A DNA stretch of 64,000 bases from contig JAUPFV010000001.1 in assembly GCA_036936605.1 (NCBI GenBank), forward strand, positions 343,429,081 through 343,493,080, read 5' to 3'. The notes below the pieces were generated by a model. That model had not been told where the DNA came from. It saw only the letters and a list, made by a program, of their open reading frames with translations, and made no database searches. Within the stretch, counting starts at the first letter, position 1. Each line of letters begins with the position of its first letter. The DNA comes from Limnanthes douglasii subsp. nivea. Lineage: Eukaryota; Streptophyta; Magnoliopsida; Brassicales; Limnanthaceae. The position numbers were made by a program, and so were the translations under genes. Positions 37,501 through 49,794 of this stretch are shown here, in pieces.

Positions 37501-38039
37501 TTTTTTAAGCTAAAAAATTATTTTATTGAGAACAAGAACCCAAATGAAAGGGCTTACAAGAGTTGGGACTGAAGTAAATTTTACACTTATTAAATTTGAA
37601 CGACGCCAAATTTTTAGATCTAAAATAATTCCCTCTTAATGAAAATTTTGCAAAAGAAAATAGCCAATAATCGCCCTCCAGCTTCTCAGGATGATAGTTC
37701 TAAAGCTAAGAGGATAATCAACAACAACAAGAAGGATTTGCAAGCTTTCTAATAAATCATTGGGGAAGCGTTGATGAACATAGAGCTTCTGTTTCAGAGA
37801 TGAACAACCTTTCAAACTACAATTATTCAAAGCAGTCCAGCAGCAGATGGTCTGGAGATTTCAAGATGAAGACTGATGGGTCGCAAAGCAAGCCAAGGAT
37901 AACTATATTTATTTTCCCGAAATCGATTTTGTAGATGACTCAAAAAAATCCTATCAGGTAAGAACAAGTTCTTCTGGGATTGCTAGTACCTGTCAATTAT
38001 GTAGTCAGGATAATACCTTCTAGAAAACAAGTTAGCAGA

Positions 38040-39025
38040 GATGCAAGATTTCTAAGAACTTGTAATATATCCAAGCCCACGACTTTCCAAAATAAGTATA
38101 ACTTTGAGATTAACAGGAATGTGATTAATGTTAATTTCTTGTTTCATCTTCCACTTCAGACTCCAGTGAGCAATCCAATCCGTGGCTTGATTATGGTCTC
38201 TGAAGATATGAGTTAAAATCATTGAGGAAGTGATTAATCTTCTAGAGAAATTAAGAGGACTAAGCTTATTGTAAGGAAACCAGCACCATAGAGAATATTA
38301 TTGTTGATGTCTCTGATAACAATAGCCCCACTAGTTTCACCATTTGAAAGACAAGAAGCAACAATATTTAGCTTGAGTCTATCAGAGGCATGATGGTTCC
38401 ACTTTAGGTAAAGAGGCTTAAATTTGCTATCTAGCATGTGGTTAAAGTAACCAAGAGTTTTAGCTGCATTTTGGTCCTTGTTCCAATGCTTAGTTTTGAA
38501 GGATTTTTTATGATCAAGGCTAGTTAATATATTATTAATCTCAAATATAGCATTTTGGTGAGATACAGATATACCTTTGTTCTTAATAGTGTTTCTGGAT
38601 TTCCAGATAATCCCAAAAATGATAGAAGGAACAACGTGCCTTACATGAATGTATTTATTGGTAGACCGAAACCACGATCTAGTTATATGGGTGATTGTCA
38701 TATAACTGTTGATTTTAAGGTTAAAAATGTCTGCAAAATATGTCCATATATGCCAACAAAATGTATAAAACACAAATAAATGATTAGGAGACTCACAATT
38801 ACTGCATAATTGACATTTAGAAGCAATGAATATGTGCTTCTTTTGCATAATAGTATCAATGAAGATGAAGTTATGAATTAGTTTCCAATGAAGAAAGGAG
38901 TACTTCCTGGGATTCATAGGGTTCAATATTTTTTTGAATAGGTTTGATTCATTATAATGATGCCTAATATGATCCCAAGTCTCCTTAAGAGTAAAGTCAC
39001 CATTAATAAATAGGTTCCATATCAT
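38040..39025 (-). pseudogene. LINE reverse-transcriptase zinc-binding and RNase H remnant
   Basis: A 263-codon open frame (38234-39025) contains NPRKYSFLHWKLIHNFI, SKCQLCSNCESPNHLFVFYT and FGIIWKSRNTIK, the C..C...E...HLF layout of the zf-RVT domain. It then reads into an RNase H start (VASCLSNGETSGAIVIRDIN). Near 38150 in another frame HIFRDHNQATDWIAHW is the end of an RNase H domain. The middle of RNase H is missing, so an internal deletion is likely. Confidence 0.8.
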
Positions 39026-39049
39026 ATTATCAGCTTTATTAGGTTTACA

Positions 39050-41790
39050 TAGTGATTCTTAATTCTATCTATGTCATTAGGAGAAAGTAAGTCCTTTATA
39101 TCATTTAATTTCCAAGAATCATTAGACCTACTAACCTTTTCAGCGTTCAACCAGGTATTGTTAGCCTTATCATCAAGAATTAAAAGAGGCTGGTGGTTAG
39201 ACCAGTTGTCGAGCTAAAAGTCCATATTACCTGATCCCATCTTTCAGCTTATGTGAGGCTCTGTGGTACTTTTGATGTTGCCAAGTCGTTTCCATATTAT
39301 TGAACCAAGCTTAAAGTAAGAAATATGTAGGGGATGTAAGTCTTTGCAATATATGTTGTGCATTAAATTGAACCAATTTTTTTTTTTTCTGACATGAACC
39401 ATATTTTTCAAGATAAGGAGTCTTAAAGATCATTTAACTTTCTGATGTTCAATCCTCTTTCCTTAAAAGTTTTCAAACAGAGCTTCATTTGCACCAATGG
39501 ATTCTATGATCAGTATTGGTAGATCTTCAAATAAATTTATTAAAGCTTTTTTCAATTTTATTAAAAACACTTTTGGGGATCATATTACTTTGCATCAAGT
39601 AAAGAGTGATGCCCATGAGAACAGTTGTAAGTAAAGTAACCTCCATGTAAAAGATAGGTGAACGGACTCCCAGTCTCTAATCATGTTGTTAATTTTGCTT
39701 ATAAGATTGATAAGTTGTTGGCTCTGTTATTGGTGTTGATGGCGATTTTTAAGTATTCAGCAGGAAGGGTGTTAGTCGAAAAACCAGTTTTGTTTGTCAT
39801 GAGATTGATCTTCAGGGAATTCATAACAATAGCATTAATAATTTTGGTTTTTTCTTTGTTTATCATATGACTTAAAATATCTTGATAATTCTGAAGAAAA
39901 CCACTGAGATAATCTTAAAATAGAGACATTACTATTAGTGAATAAGAGGATATCGTCAGCAAATGCTAATCTATTTATAGGTAATGTACTTCTGTTTTTG
40001 AATCTCATAGTTTTCTTGGTATAAAAAATATTGTTAAGTCCCCTTAATAAGACTTCATATGCAATGATGTAAAGGGCTTGGGGAGATTAGATCCCCTTGC
40101 CTCACACCTTTAAGAGTTTTGAAGTAGCTAATAACTTCTCCATTGATTAGAATGAAGACATTAACAGAGGTGATCATGTTCATAATTAGATTTATAAACT
40201 TGTAAGAGAAACCAAACTCACTGAGAACTTTTATAATGAAATAGTGAGTTAATTTGCCAAAAGCTTTGGACATATCTAGTTGAATAAGAATGTTTTTGTC
40301 TTTAATTGTTTTTTCTGTTAAGGTCATATAAAAGTTCCTTTGCAGTAAGAATGTTTTCTTGAATACAATCACCAGGAACAAAACCCCCTTGATTGTTAGA
40401 GATAATTTTAGGTAAAACTTTAGCAACTATGTTGTTTAGGATCTTAGACATAATTCTATATAAAAGAGAACAAAGACTAATGGGTCTGAAATCCTTCCAT
40501 TTAGAGTGATTTCCAGACTTAGGGATAAAAAAAATCCCAGTAGCTAAGATATCTATGGGGATTTTGTTACCAAGAATGAAGCATTGCATAATATTTGTGA
40601 GATCAGTTTTAATAATTGACCAGCAAGTTTTGTAAAAACACTTATTATAACCATCCATACCTGCTGCAGATAAAAGGTTCATGTTGTTAATTATATTCCA
40701 GATTTTCTTTTCATTTGGAGGCAGCAAAAGGTCTTGATTCTCCTCTTTAATGATTGAAGAAGGAATTATATTGAAGATCGAGTCCATCATTTTGAGTTGC
40801 TCATTATTCTTGTTGTTGTAAGGATAGTTGGTTAAAGCATATTTGTAGTATTCAATAACAGATAAAACAATATATTTTCTGTTAGTGATCCAGGTATTAT
40901 CAACTTTGATACCATTGATGAAATTCTTTTTTATTTTCCTTTTGATAAAACTATGGAAAAGTTTTGTGTTTCCATCTCATTTCACATTCCAGTTAGCGTA
41001 GCATTTTTTCCTCCAATATGTTCCATCCATTTTATGAGCCAGAATGAGTTGAGCATTAGCTTTAAAGAGGCTAATTCTGGTCTCAATGTTGTTATTCTCT
41101 TGATGCTTAAGGTCAAGCATTTGAACTTCATCTTCTAATTCATGCACCTTATTAAAAATATTACCAAACTATGTTTTGTTCCACATGATTAGACCAGTTT
41201 TAAGCCTTTTCATTTTATGCTAGAATTTGAACAGTGGATCACCATCCATCTCCTTATTCCAATTTTATTAACAAATGGAAAAAATTCTTTATCAAAAGAC
41301 CACATGTCCAATAATTTAAAACTTTTCTTAAGACTAAGTGTGTTTTATGAGATAGAAATAAGTAATGACATATGATCAGAGCAAGTTCTAGCTTTATGAA
41401 TAACTTTAGTCCCACCAAAGAATTCAGACGAGTTGTTGTTGATAAGAACCCTGTCCAAACGCTTCATTTGGATCTGTTGGACTAGATGTATTTAGAGCCT
41501 GCATACCCAGCATCATCAACCTTACAATAACTGATCATTTCATTGAAATTATCAGTGTTATTCTGACAGAAAGAGGAACAACCTATATGCTCCTCAATAG
41601 AAGAAATGGCATTGAAATCTTCACATATCATTCATTCAAGATTACTTTTTTAGATATAAGTTTCAGAGTATTCCATAGATCAATTCTATTAATTCTCTGA
41701 TATTTAGCATAAACCACAGTTATTAAGAAGCATTTATTGTAAGAAATGTAGCTAATTTCAGTATGAATGCATTTTTCATCTCTGAAAAAT
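39050..41790 (-). pseudogene. LINE endonuclease-reverse transcriptase
   Basis: Endonuclease remnants lie at about 41340-41760: MKRLDRVLINNNSSEFFGG and ARTCSDHMSLLISIS, which contains the conserved SDH. Reverse transcriptase is readable at 40055-40790 (AAGMDGYNKCFYKTCW, GIFFIPKSGNHSKWKDFRPI, SLCSLLYRIMSKIL, LDMSKAF, GVRQGDLISPS). The catalytic FADD box lies near 39945-39975 (LAFADDILLF). In a working LINE this protein nicks target DNA and copies element RNA there. Frame breaks at about 40310-40420 and elsewhere inactivate it. Confidence 0.85.
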
Positions 41791-42349
41791 TATGGGGAAA
41801 CATTAAGCTTTTTGTTGTCTCTTGTTGGAGAGTTCTGATTACTACCATTGTTGTCTCTGTTGTTTCTTGTTGGAGAGTTATGTTTGCTGCCTATGTTGTT
41901 GAATTTCGGGGATAAATTATTAGGTGCAAGTTTTTCATAATCTAAAGTTGTAGCTACATTGTAACCATATTCAAGATTCTGAATAGCTTCTACGATATCA
42001 TCTTATTTCGGAGTTTGAAATCCTTCCTTGTTAGAGTAATCAATAGCATTGTTCATCTCGCCTTCATTCATCACATGATCTTCATCAGAATGTTTTCCTT
42101 TTATGTTTGTGATGATAGATTTCATTTGCATTTTTCTGTGATCTTTAGTTTCATATTCCTTGGAATTATTATCTTGATTCTTCTCTGTTTGTGTTTGGAA
42201 GTCTGATTGAATTTTCTTCCATTGTTGTGTGTTGTGGCTCAGGTGATGGCAATGGTTCCAGTATTGTTAAATGTTTATTTAACTGATTCTAGCCCAACAA
42301 CCATCATTTGAGTCAAATCCAATCCAAACATCTTTCTGCAGCTTTTTCG

Positions 42350-42790
42350 TAACATCTAATTAATCCAGACAGAGCAGGAGGTGTGGTAGGCTATGTTTTC
42401 TTCAGAGACTTTAATTAACAAAGGTTCACCGATAGTTGAAGCAATAATTTTGATTATGTTCTTGTTGAATAAGTATTTATGAATTCTATTAATTATGATC
42501 CATACAGGCGTGATTGAGCTTTCATTGTTGACACTAAAGTCTTCCGTCCATTTCAAAATTCGCATCACAGTGGTTCCAATAGTCCATACAGATCTATACC
42601 ACATTTTTTACAGGTCCGTCTTTCAGTCAAATTCAAAAAATATATGTCTTGAATCTCATAGTTTGTATATGTAGTCTTCTGTAAATTTTAAAGATTGCAG
42701 AAATTGTATGAGAAGATTTTTTTTTTGCAAACCTTTGGCAAATTTCCCAACAATGGTGATTTTGTTTTTCATATATACCTTCTGCCATAA
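42350..42790 (-). pseudogene. LINE ORF1 (DUF4283-like)
   Basis: Near 42770 the minus strand begins MKNKITIVGKFAKG, matching the LVGKF-type start of DUF4283 proteins. After frame changes it continues ILKWTEDFSVNNESS, TPVWIIINRIHKYLFNK and IASTIGEPLLIKVSE, the VWI(R)...L...F(N)K...IAS.IG.PL pattern of this domain. In intact LINEs this protein binds element RNA. A zinc knuckle could not be found downstream. Confidence 0.7.
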
Positions 42791-42970
42791 AATCAAGCTT
42801 TTCCTAACTCTGTTTGCTCTATTTTATAATTTCTGCATATGAAAGATTCGTATTCTGGTTAGGCTCCTGCATTGCTACTGTCTTTACGTTGTTTTGCATA
42901 GTATTGATTTGGTTAGATTTTCTTGTTATGTCTCCAAGGTTTGAGAACAGTTTCTTGGTTTAGCGAGAAA

Positions 42971-44099
42971 CTAGAATCCAAAAAAGAAATAGAAAAAGAA
43001 GAGAAGCGAAATTAAAACTAAAAAATAACAGAATGTATTCTTAGAATTCAAGAAAACATTCTCTAAAAGCATTTCCTTTCTGGGAGCATTTCATAGTTAA
43101 AATTGATTATTAGTAGTTATTTTCCTTGTTTATGTCATAATTGTAAGAATTCTTCATTCTTTATACAATTTCCTATAAAACAAAAATCATCGAGGGAAAT
43201 CTATTTTTGCTAATAAACACAAGTACAAAAAAATATGATAGATTCGTCAACGGCGTTGCTTGACGCAAGTGGTGGCGACACCGTCAAGGTTTTTTATGAC
43301 TCAGTGGAGATCATATATCCCTGTATCATGTTGTATACCCCGTCTCTGAGCTGCTAAGTTAATTAGGTCAAGTTGAACCACACAAGTGAGTCACTCAGTA
43401 ATGATTCACTTCCTCTTCAGTTGTATTGTCTTTTTTTGTTAGTAGTTTTTATGTATCTAATTTTCCTATAGGTTTTTTTATCTTGTGTGGATTCAAGAAA
43501 ATGACTTTTTAACATTCCATCATTTCTACAATACGTAAAACGAATGCAAATTGAAAGCTTTGATTGATTTCCTTGGATTCATCCAATTACTAATTTTGTA
43601 GTTTATTACTACGAGACAATTGATGTAATGTCATGTATGTTAAAGAGATAGTTACATTTGAAAGGGCAATACTCTTATTAGGTCGTTCCCTCTTAGTTGG
43701 GAGGTCATGTTTAGAGCTAATTGTTCATGGATGGCCTAAATGTGGGCGGTTTAAACTTGGGTCGAATAATGAAATATAAATAAATTATAACGGAAATAAA
43801 ATTATAACAAAAATAACAAACTAAAGTCTATATCAAATATATTTAAACAATCTAAAATAACAAAATTAGGTTAGGATAAGAAAATAATATAATAAATAAC
43901 AGGTTAGTTGCGACCATAAAGAATAATGCATTGATAATGTTTGGGTTATATAACATCGATGCATGATCGATGTGTAACAACTGGACTAATGATGCAGGAA
44001 CTTTGAACCATTAGTGTCTTGTCTTGTCTTGTCTTCCTAGCAATTCCAGCAAGGAAAACTAATTTAAAAACCTCTAAAACCTCCAACAGTACTCTAAAT
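42971..44099. other. Spacer between two LINEs
   Basis: No gene recognised. Around 43235-43300 the phrase cgtcaacggcgttgcttgacg and a nearby gacaccgtcaagg resemble LTR-internal boundaries seen elsewhere in the window, but no flanking gag or LTR partner is present. The remainder is AT-rich. Confidence 0.4.
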
Positions 44100-44797
44100 T
44101 CATAAATTATGATTTGTTAGGGGATGCGAAACCCCAATCATTACAAAAAAATATCTAGTTTCTAGAGAGGAAAAACTCTCTCCAGAAACCCTCCATCTTC
44201 ATCGCTCCGATCAATCACCTCCCTGAGTAACCTTGGCCAAGCCTTCTATTCTCTCCTCCTCCCCATCACAAGAAAGTTATGCCTGGAGAGATTAAAACCG
44301 GTTCCTACTTTTGTTTCTTTTTTTGGAGCAGTACAAGCTTTTGGTTTTTCTCAAACTCCATTAATAGAGTTTGATGTATCTCTTTTAATGGAATCAACCC
44401 CTTCCTCATAAAAGAAGTTACCCACCCCTTCTCCCGCCTCTCCCGGCATTTAACACTTCTCTCAACCAAACCCTGTCTTGCTCATGATTACTGGAAGCCG
44501 CGAGCAATTAATGCTCACTTTGTTTTTCGAAAACTAACACCCTATGTGCATCGATTCACGTTTCCCAGGGAGGCCAACGTCGTTAACGGTAACCCCTTCT
44601 GGTGGTTATCGTTAATGCCTCTCTCTCTCTTGCCCCTCGCCTCGACCAGCGTGGCATTAAACTCGCCCGAATATCGAGCAACGGATTGTTCTTCAATCTG
44701 ATTGGCCCTCTGCGTTATTCCGATTGCAGCACCCCTACTCTCTCTCCTTCGACCAATAAGCTATCCCCCTTATTAACTATCATTTAATGCTACCACC

Positions 44798-46330
44798 TTG
44801 CTCACACGACAACCATCCACCCCCTTGCTCCTCCCTATACCCAAAAGTCTATCCCTCTCCCTCCATAAATGCTCAACTCAATCGCCTCATCTTCATCTAG
44901 TACCCTCCTCTTCATCTCTTGATTCACCCGGATGCTTCATCCCCTTCTCTTCCTTCTCGCTCTCACTCCATCTCCATCATTATGGTGGAAACCATAACGC
45001 AAAGATCCAACAAACGCAACTCATCCTCCCTACCACCAAACCGGAAAATCACCCCTCGTTTTAACAAAAAACGTGATACCTCATCTTCCTCATCTGGCAG
45101 CTTTAGCCCGGGAAGCCCAAACACTTCACTGTCTCTCCAAACCGCACCATCCTCCCCACCAGCCATCTCCACCCCCTCCATCTCCTGCATGCTTGATCTT
45201 CCTCTTTCGATCAATTCCTCACCACCGCCTACCTTCATAAAAATCCCGACCAACGATCGCTCTGATAAAAACCACCGGGATATGGAGATATCTTCACTCT
45301 CCCTATCATGCATGTCATTTCTGATGATGACGACCCGTCGAAACACTCATCGTCCAAGGAGGAACAGCTTCAGGACATCCTTATCTGAAATGAGCACCTC
45401 ATCCAAGTTATATCGTCTCTCCACTCGCCAATCATACCCACCGCAGTCGTCCCCGATTCCTCCTTTGTCGCTCTTGACCTCACCGTTATCACTCCTGATT
45501 CCTCATCCAAACGGGACTTGCAACATGGAAGCAGCTCATCCTCCATCCATGATCTGGACGTGCTGAAAGAGAAGGAGACTCCTCTCATCCTTACCATCAG
45601 ATCTCTAGATCCCTCTACTACCACCTTGACATAGGTCACCTCAAACCCCCTGAGCCATGCAACTGCCTTAGCCTCTCCTTTGATTCCGATGCAAAAGGAT
45701 CCAAAAATAACTGCACCCATTCCCTCCTTTCCCCATAATACCCTCGACCACATGCATGCAAACCCTGCCCCCTATTACCAAAACAAAAACCCTAACTCTG
45801 TAACCAACAAATACCTTTTTAACCCTAACCTAAACACTTCAATCCCTACTCTCTGTGCCACAAGCCCACCCCCAACAAGAATACTCTCTACTGTTGTCCT
45901 AATGCTCCAAAGTTATTCCTTCCAACAAATACCGTTAACAACTCCTTTGATTTCCCTCTTGGGATCCACTGTCATCCATACCTCAAGTTACACTTTGACC
46001 ACCAGTTCCACCCCTTGCATGAACCCTATCCCAGCACCAAAAGCTTTTCCTGAATCTTTCCCTGGTCGAAATAGTAAGGGATACGCTATCTCGCGTTATC
46101 CTAAGGCGTTCCGTCCCCTCGTTCTCAAACCAGCCCTTACCTCTGCCCTAAACCAAAACCTGAATTATCAAGACTCAACCCAGACTCCTAACATGACCCA
46201 ACCCACCCCCCGCCCCCCGCCATCCGCTCTTGGGCCAATGTCGATGCTGATGATCAAGAACCAAAGAATCTGATGACTATAAAGAAAACTGATGATGTCT
46301 ACTATGACAACGGCATTCTAATCTTCCCAG
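44798..46330 (+). pseudogene. LINE ORF1 region, proline/serine-rich
   Basis: Three overlapping plus-strand readings (44798-45064, 44919-45566, 45680-46273) are joined by frameshifts. They are rich in Pro, Ser and Thr (SSSSSGSFSPGSPNTS and similar) and end with LVLKPALTSALNQNLN. The position between leader and polymerase, and the bias, fit the N-terminal part of a plant LINE ORF1. No DUF4283 or zinc knuckle is readable, so part may have been lost in the same deletion that removed endonuclease. Confidence 0.55.
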
Positions 46331-46333
46331 AAG

Positions 46334-48030
46334 ATGCTCTCACTGGAGGACCAAAGGAATGAAATAAATGCCTTTCAGGCTACATCATTACATCATTACA
46401 TCATTTATAGTCGGGCCGATGAATCTTTCCTCAAACAAAAATCCAGGGAGACCCGGCTCAAATTGGGGGATAAAAATTCCAAGTTTGTCCACAACAGAAT
46501 AAAAGCCCGTAGAGCCCGTAACAAAATCCTCTCTGTCACCACCTCTAATGGTAAAGTTAGTTCTAACCCTAGGAAAATCACGCATCTACCTCTCCAATTT
46601 TAAGAGCCGTCTTGGCTTGCTTAGCCCTGATAATTACCCAGGCATTGATAGAATTAGATCCCTTCTCAGCAAAAAGCTCTCCCAGTCTGACAAAGCTGAC
46701 ATGACAAAACCTGTCTCGGATGAGAAAATCAAAGATGCCCTTTTTGAAATTGATAGTGACAAAGCCCCTGAGCCTGATGGGTTTAGCGCGGGATTCTTCA
46801 AATACTATTGGGCCATTGTTGGCCTTGACATTTGTGTTGTGATAAAGCATTTCTTCCTCCAGGGTAAAATAGACCCATACTGGAACAAAACCCTCATCGC
46901 TATGATCCCAAAAAAGGATAACCCTTCCTCTCCCTCCGACTATAGGCACATCTCTTGTTGCAATGTGACGTATAAGATCATCTCAAAAATCCTAGCTAAC
47001 AGAATAAAACCCTCCCTTACGTACCTGATTGACTCCTCTCAGTATGTTTTTGTACCTGGTCGCTCAATTGCAGATAATATTCTCCTAACCCAAGTCCTTA
47101 TGCACGACTACCATACTAACTGCAAAGGTCCCCGCTGCACCCTTAAGATCGACCTTATGAAATCTTTTTATAACGTCCGCTGGGAGCTCGTTCTTGATGC
47201 TCTCTATGTGATGGACTTTCCCACCGAAATGATTGACTGGATCATTCATTGCCTTACCACCCTTCCGTTTGTTGTCTGTATTAATGGAAGCCCCACTAGC
47301 TTCTTCGTAGCGAGAGAGGTATTAGATAAGGTGACCTCCTCTCCCCATATATCTTTGTCATTGTCATGCAGGTATTATCCCGCATTCTTTTAGATTAGAG
47401 CCAGAACCCTCGATTTGGCTTTTACTGGAAATGTCACTCTCTCAAGATTATCCACCTTTGCTTTGCGGATGACCTAATGATCTTCTGTCGAGCCAATTCC
47501 TCATCGGCCATTCTTATCCAAGGAGGATTAAATGAGTTTTCCATGCTCTCCGGGCGTGATCTCAACCTAGAAAAAATCCAGATATTCCTATCAGGAACCT
47601 CCCTTGCTACAAAAGGAGCTATCCTCAGCATTCTGGGTTTCAGTGAATGCGCTCTTCCGGTTCGTTATTTGGGAGTTCCTCTCATCACCTCTAGGCTCAC
47701 CTACAATGATTGTCGTCCCCTTTTTGAAAAAATCACGAGTCACATAACCTATTGGACAACAAAGTATCTATCTTACGCAGGTCGCCTCCAACTCATAAAA
47801 TCGGTTCTTTTTGCCAGCCAAGTCTACTAGTCCTCCATTTTCATCCTCCCGGTCAGGGTTCTCAAGGAACTCTCCCAACTCATTAGAAGATTCCTCTGGT
47901 CATGTTTGGACATGAAAATCTCAGGGGCTAAAGTAGCTTGGGACAAACTCACTTTGCCCAAAGACGATGGCGGCCTTGGGATCCCAAACCTAAAAAATTG
48001 GAATCAGGCGGCTGCCCTAAAATTATTTTG
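46334..48030 (+). pseudogene. LINE reverse transcriptase
   Basis: The linker before polymerase reads DESFLKQKSRETRLKLGDKN and ARNKILSVTTSNGK. Polymerase blocks follow: DKAPEPDGFSAGFFKYYW, LIAMIPKKDNPSSPSDYRHI, SCCNVTYKIISKILANRIKP, FVPGRSIADNILLTQ and LKIDLMKSFYNVRWE. A frameshift at about 47330-47460 precedes the catalytic box CFADDLMIF (near 47460-47490). The thumb-like part continues LPVRYLGVPLITSRLTYND and WTTKYLSYAGRLQLIKSVL. Stops at 47828-47830 and near 48030 end usable reading. It retains far more open frame than the minus-strand LINE and is therefore younger. Confidence 0.88.
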
Positions 48031-48113
48031 ATCCATATTAACAAATAAACCTGAGCTCAATATGGACCAGGTGGACAATCGCGGAAAAAATAAAAAATAA
48101 AAACTTCTAGACC

Positions 48114-48905
48114 ATGGCCATCCCACCAAACGCAAACTGGGGTTGGAGAAAAATCCTGAAGCTCAGACCCTGCGCTGCTGACCTCGACACGGGTAAAATT
48201 GGGAATGGATCTAATACCTCAATCTGGCACGACCCTTGGTTATACCCCTCTTCGCTAATAAAATGCTTCGGCGATAAAATCGTCAGCATAGCTCGCCTAA
48301 GAAACATCTCCCGGGTATCAGACCTCAATGCAAATGGTTCTTGGCAATGGTAATCTAATGCTAGAGCTCAGAATATACATATTCTCTCCCACTTGGAAGA
48401 AATATGGTCAGCCCTCTCTAATCTCCCGCCCCCCTGCAACTCAGAGGACACCTTCCTCTGAACTCCAAACAAGTCGAAACCCACCTTCACCATCAGCATC
48501 ACATATGCCGCCATCAGGCCCTCTGGGACCAAAATGCCATGGGGACCTCTCATTTGGAATAAATACTCAATTCCACGACACTCCTTCATCTCTTGGATGT
48601 ATGTCCAAAACAAGCTATCCACTCGGGATAAACTCATTAGTTGGGGCCTGGACACACCTCCAGAATGTGTTTTGTGCTCTGAAAACTTGGAGACGCTTGA
48701 CCACATCATCATCTACTCTCTCTTCGCCTTCAGCATCTGGGACAACATATGCAGGAAACTACAAATCCCCACCTCTCCCTCAATCTGGAATTCTTGGATT
48801 GAAGACGCCTGCAGGTGGGCTAAAGGACCCCTCTCCCACATCTGGAGGGTAACTTTATGTGCCATCATCTACTACATCTAGAAGGAACGCAATACCCGCA
48901 TATAC
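48114..48905 (+). pseudogene. LINE zinc-binding (zf-RVT) domain and 3' end
   Basis: The segment reads GNGSNTSIWHDPWLYPSSL (the IG(N)G.ST..W.DPW pattern), then after a frame change KYSIPRHSFISWMYVQNKL, TPPECVLCSENLETLDHIII and AFSIWDNICRKL. The C..C...E...H layout marks the zinc-binding domain found at the C-terminus of plant LINE polymerases. It ends near 48905; the 3' untranslated region with ttgtaagaacattttatttta and the A-rich tail follows to 49132. Confidence 0.82.
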
Positions 48906-49305
48906 AACAACAACCCGTCGCAAAACTTGAGTACTACCCACTGAATCCTCTCGGAACTCCAATATTGATTCCATGGAACCAAAATTAATTTTCCGTTATA
49001 ATTATTTCTATTATTTGTAATAGCATGTTTGATTTGTAATCTTTATTGGAATATTGGCATTAGGCCATCCTGGACATTCTTGTAAGAACATTTTATTTTA
49101 ATACAATTTACAGCTTTTTATACAAAAAAAAATCATAAATTATAACACCTAAATCCATTTATATAACCATAAATTGATATTCAAAAATAATCTTAAGCTA
49201 TATACTAAAAAATATTAACTAAAAAAATAAAAATATTAAAATAAAATAACAAGATACAATAAATCAAGAACATAAAAATTAAAAAAAAACAAAAAATAAA
49301 AGCTT

Positions 49306-49489
49306 AAGTAGGGTGTGGTAGAGATTGACCAGACTAATTTACCATTTTAGGTAGTAAGGAGTGTGGTTGTCGGAGTTCGGGATTAGAAAGAAAATAAAAG
49401 TAGGATGTGGTAGAGATTGACGAGACTTATTTAACTATTTTAGATAGTAAGCAGTGTGGTTGTCGGAGTTTGGGATTAGAAAGATAATA
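49306..49489. repeat. 92-bp tandem duplication
   Basis: Copy 1 (49306-49397) and copy 2 (49398-49489) are adjacent and differ by about ten substitutions. Both contain tgtggtagagattgac, gtgtggttgtcggagtt and gggattagaaag. The surrounding DNA is AT-rich. Confidence 0.9.
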
Positions 49490-49794
49490 AGATACATGAG
49501 ACTGAAATTGATCAATGAAATAAAATATTGGGTGAACTAAAAATATCATTATCTTGTCCAATAATTGTATTTTTTTTCTTCCAATGGGTGAGAAAATAAG
49601 GGTTCGGAATGAACTTATAATTAGATGGGAAAATATAGGTTTTGGGTGAAATTATAAATGGATGCGACATATAACATTTTAGTGAAAAGAAGTCTTGTTT
49701 TTTAAATATACTTAAAAAGGTATGTGAACATTCAGATATTAAAGTGTTGAAAAAATATCATCAAATGTATGATAATAAAATTTAGAGAAAAGTA

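Larger units (their letters stand above)
37505..42970 (-). mobile_element. LINE (L1-type), degenerate, near full length
   Basis: Reading on the minus strand from about 42960, the order is ORF1 (DUF4283-like), endonuclease, reverse transcriptase, zinc-binding domain and a partial RNase H, as in plant L1-type LINEs. The likely 3' end is near 37505-37530, where the minus strand reads CTTGTTCTCAATAAAATAA, an AATAAA-type signal, then an A-rich stretch. Numerous stops and frameshifts indicate an old copy. I could not identify a target-site duplication. Confidence 0.8.
44111..49132 (+). mobile_element. LINE (L1-type) with 11-bp TSD and internal deletion
   Basis: The insertion is bounded by tcataaattat on both sides (44100-44110 and 49133-49143). 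It starts gatttgttaggggatgcg and ends in an A-rich tail (atacaaaaaaaaa), so the 5' end appears complete. Its order is a C-rich leader, a proline/serine-rich ORF1 region, then directly the segment before reverse transcriptase, reverse transcriptase, and zinc-binding domain. The whole endonuclease region is absent. Base composition is far more C-rich than the flanks, showing foreign sequence. It carries several stops and frameshifts. Confidence 0.85.

Noticed and set aside
37636..37830. Minus-strand frame with VVVDYPLSF...ILRSWRA resembling the end of gypsy protease
   Set aside because: It lies within the 3' part of a minus-strand LINE; the similarity is short and probably coincidental.
43235..43305. 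Sequence resembling an LTR/primer-binding boundary (cgtcaacggcg...)
   Set aside because: No gag, no LTR partner and no downstream polyprotein.
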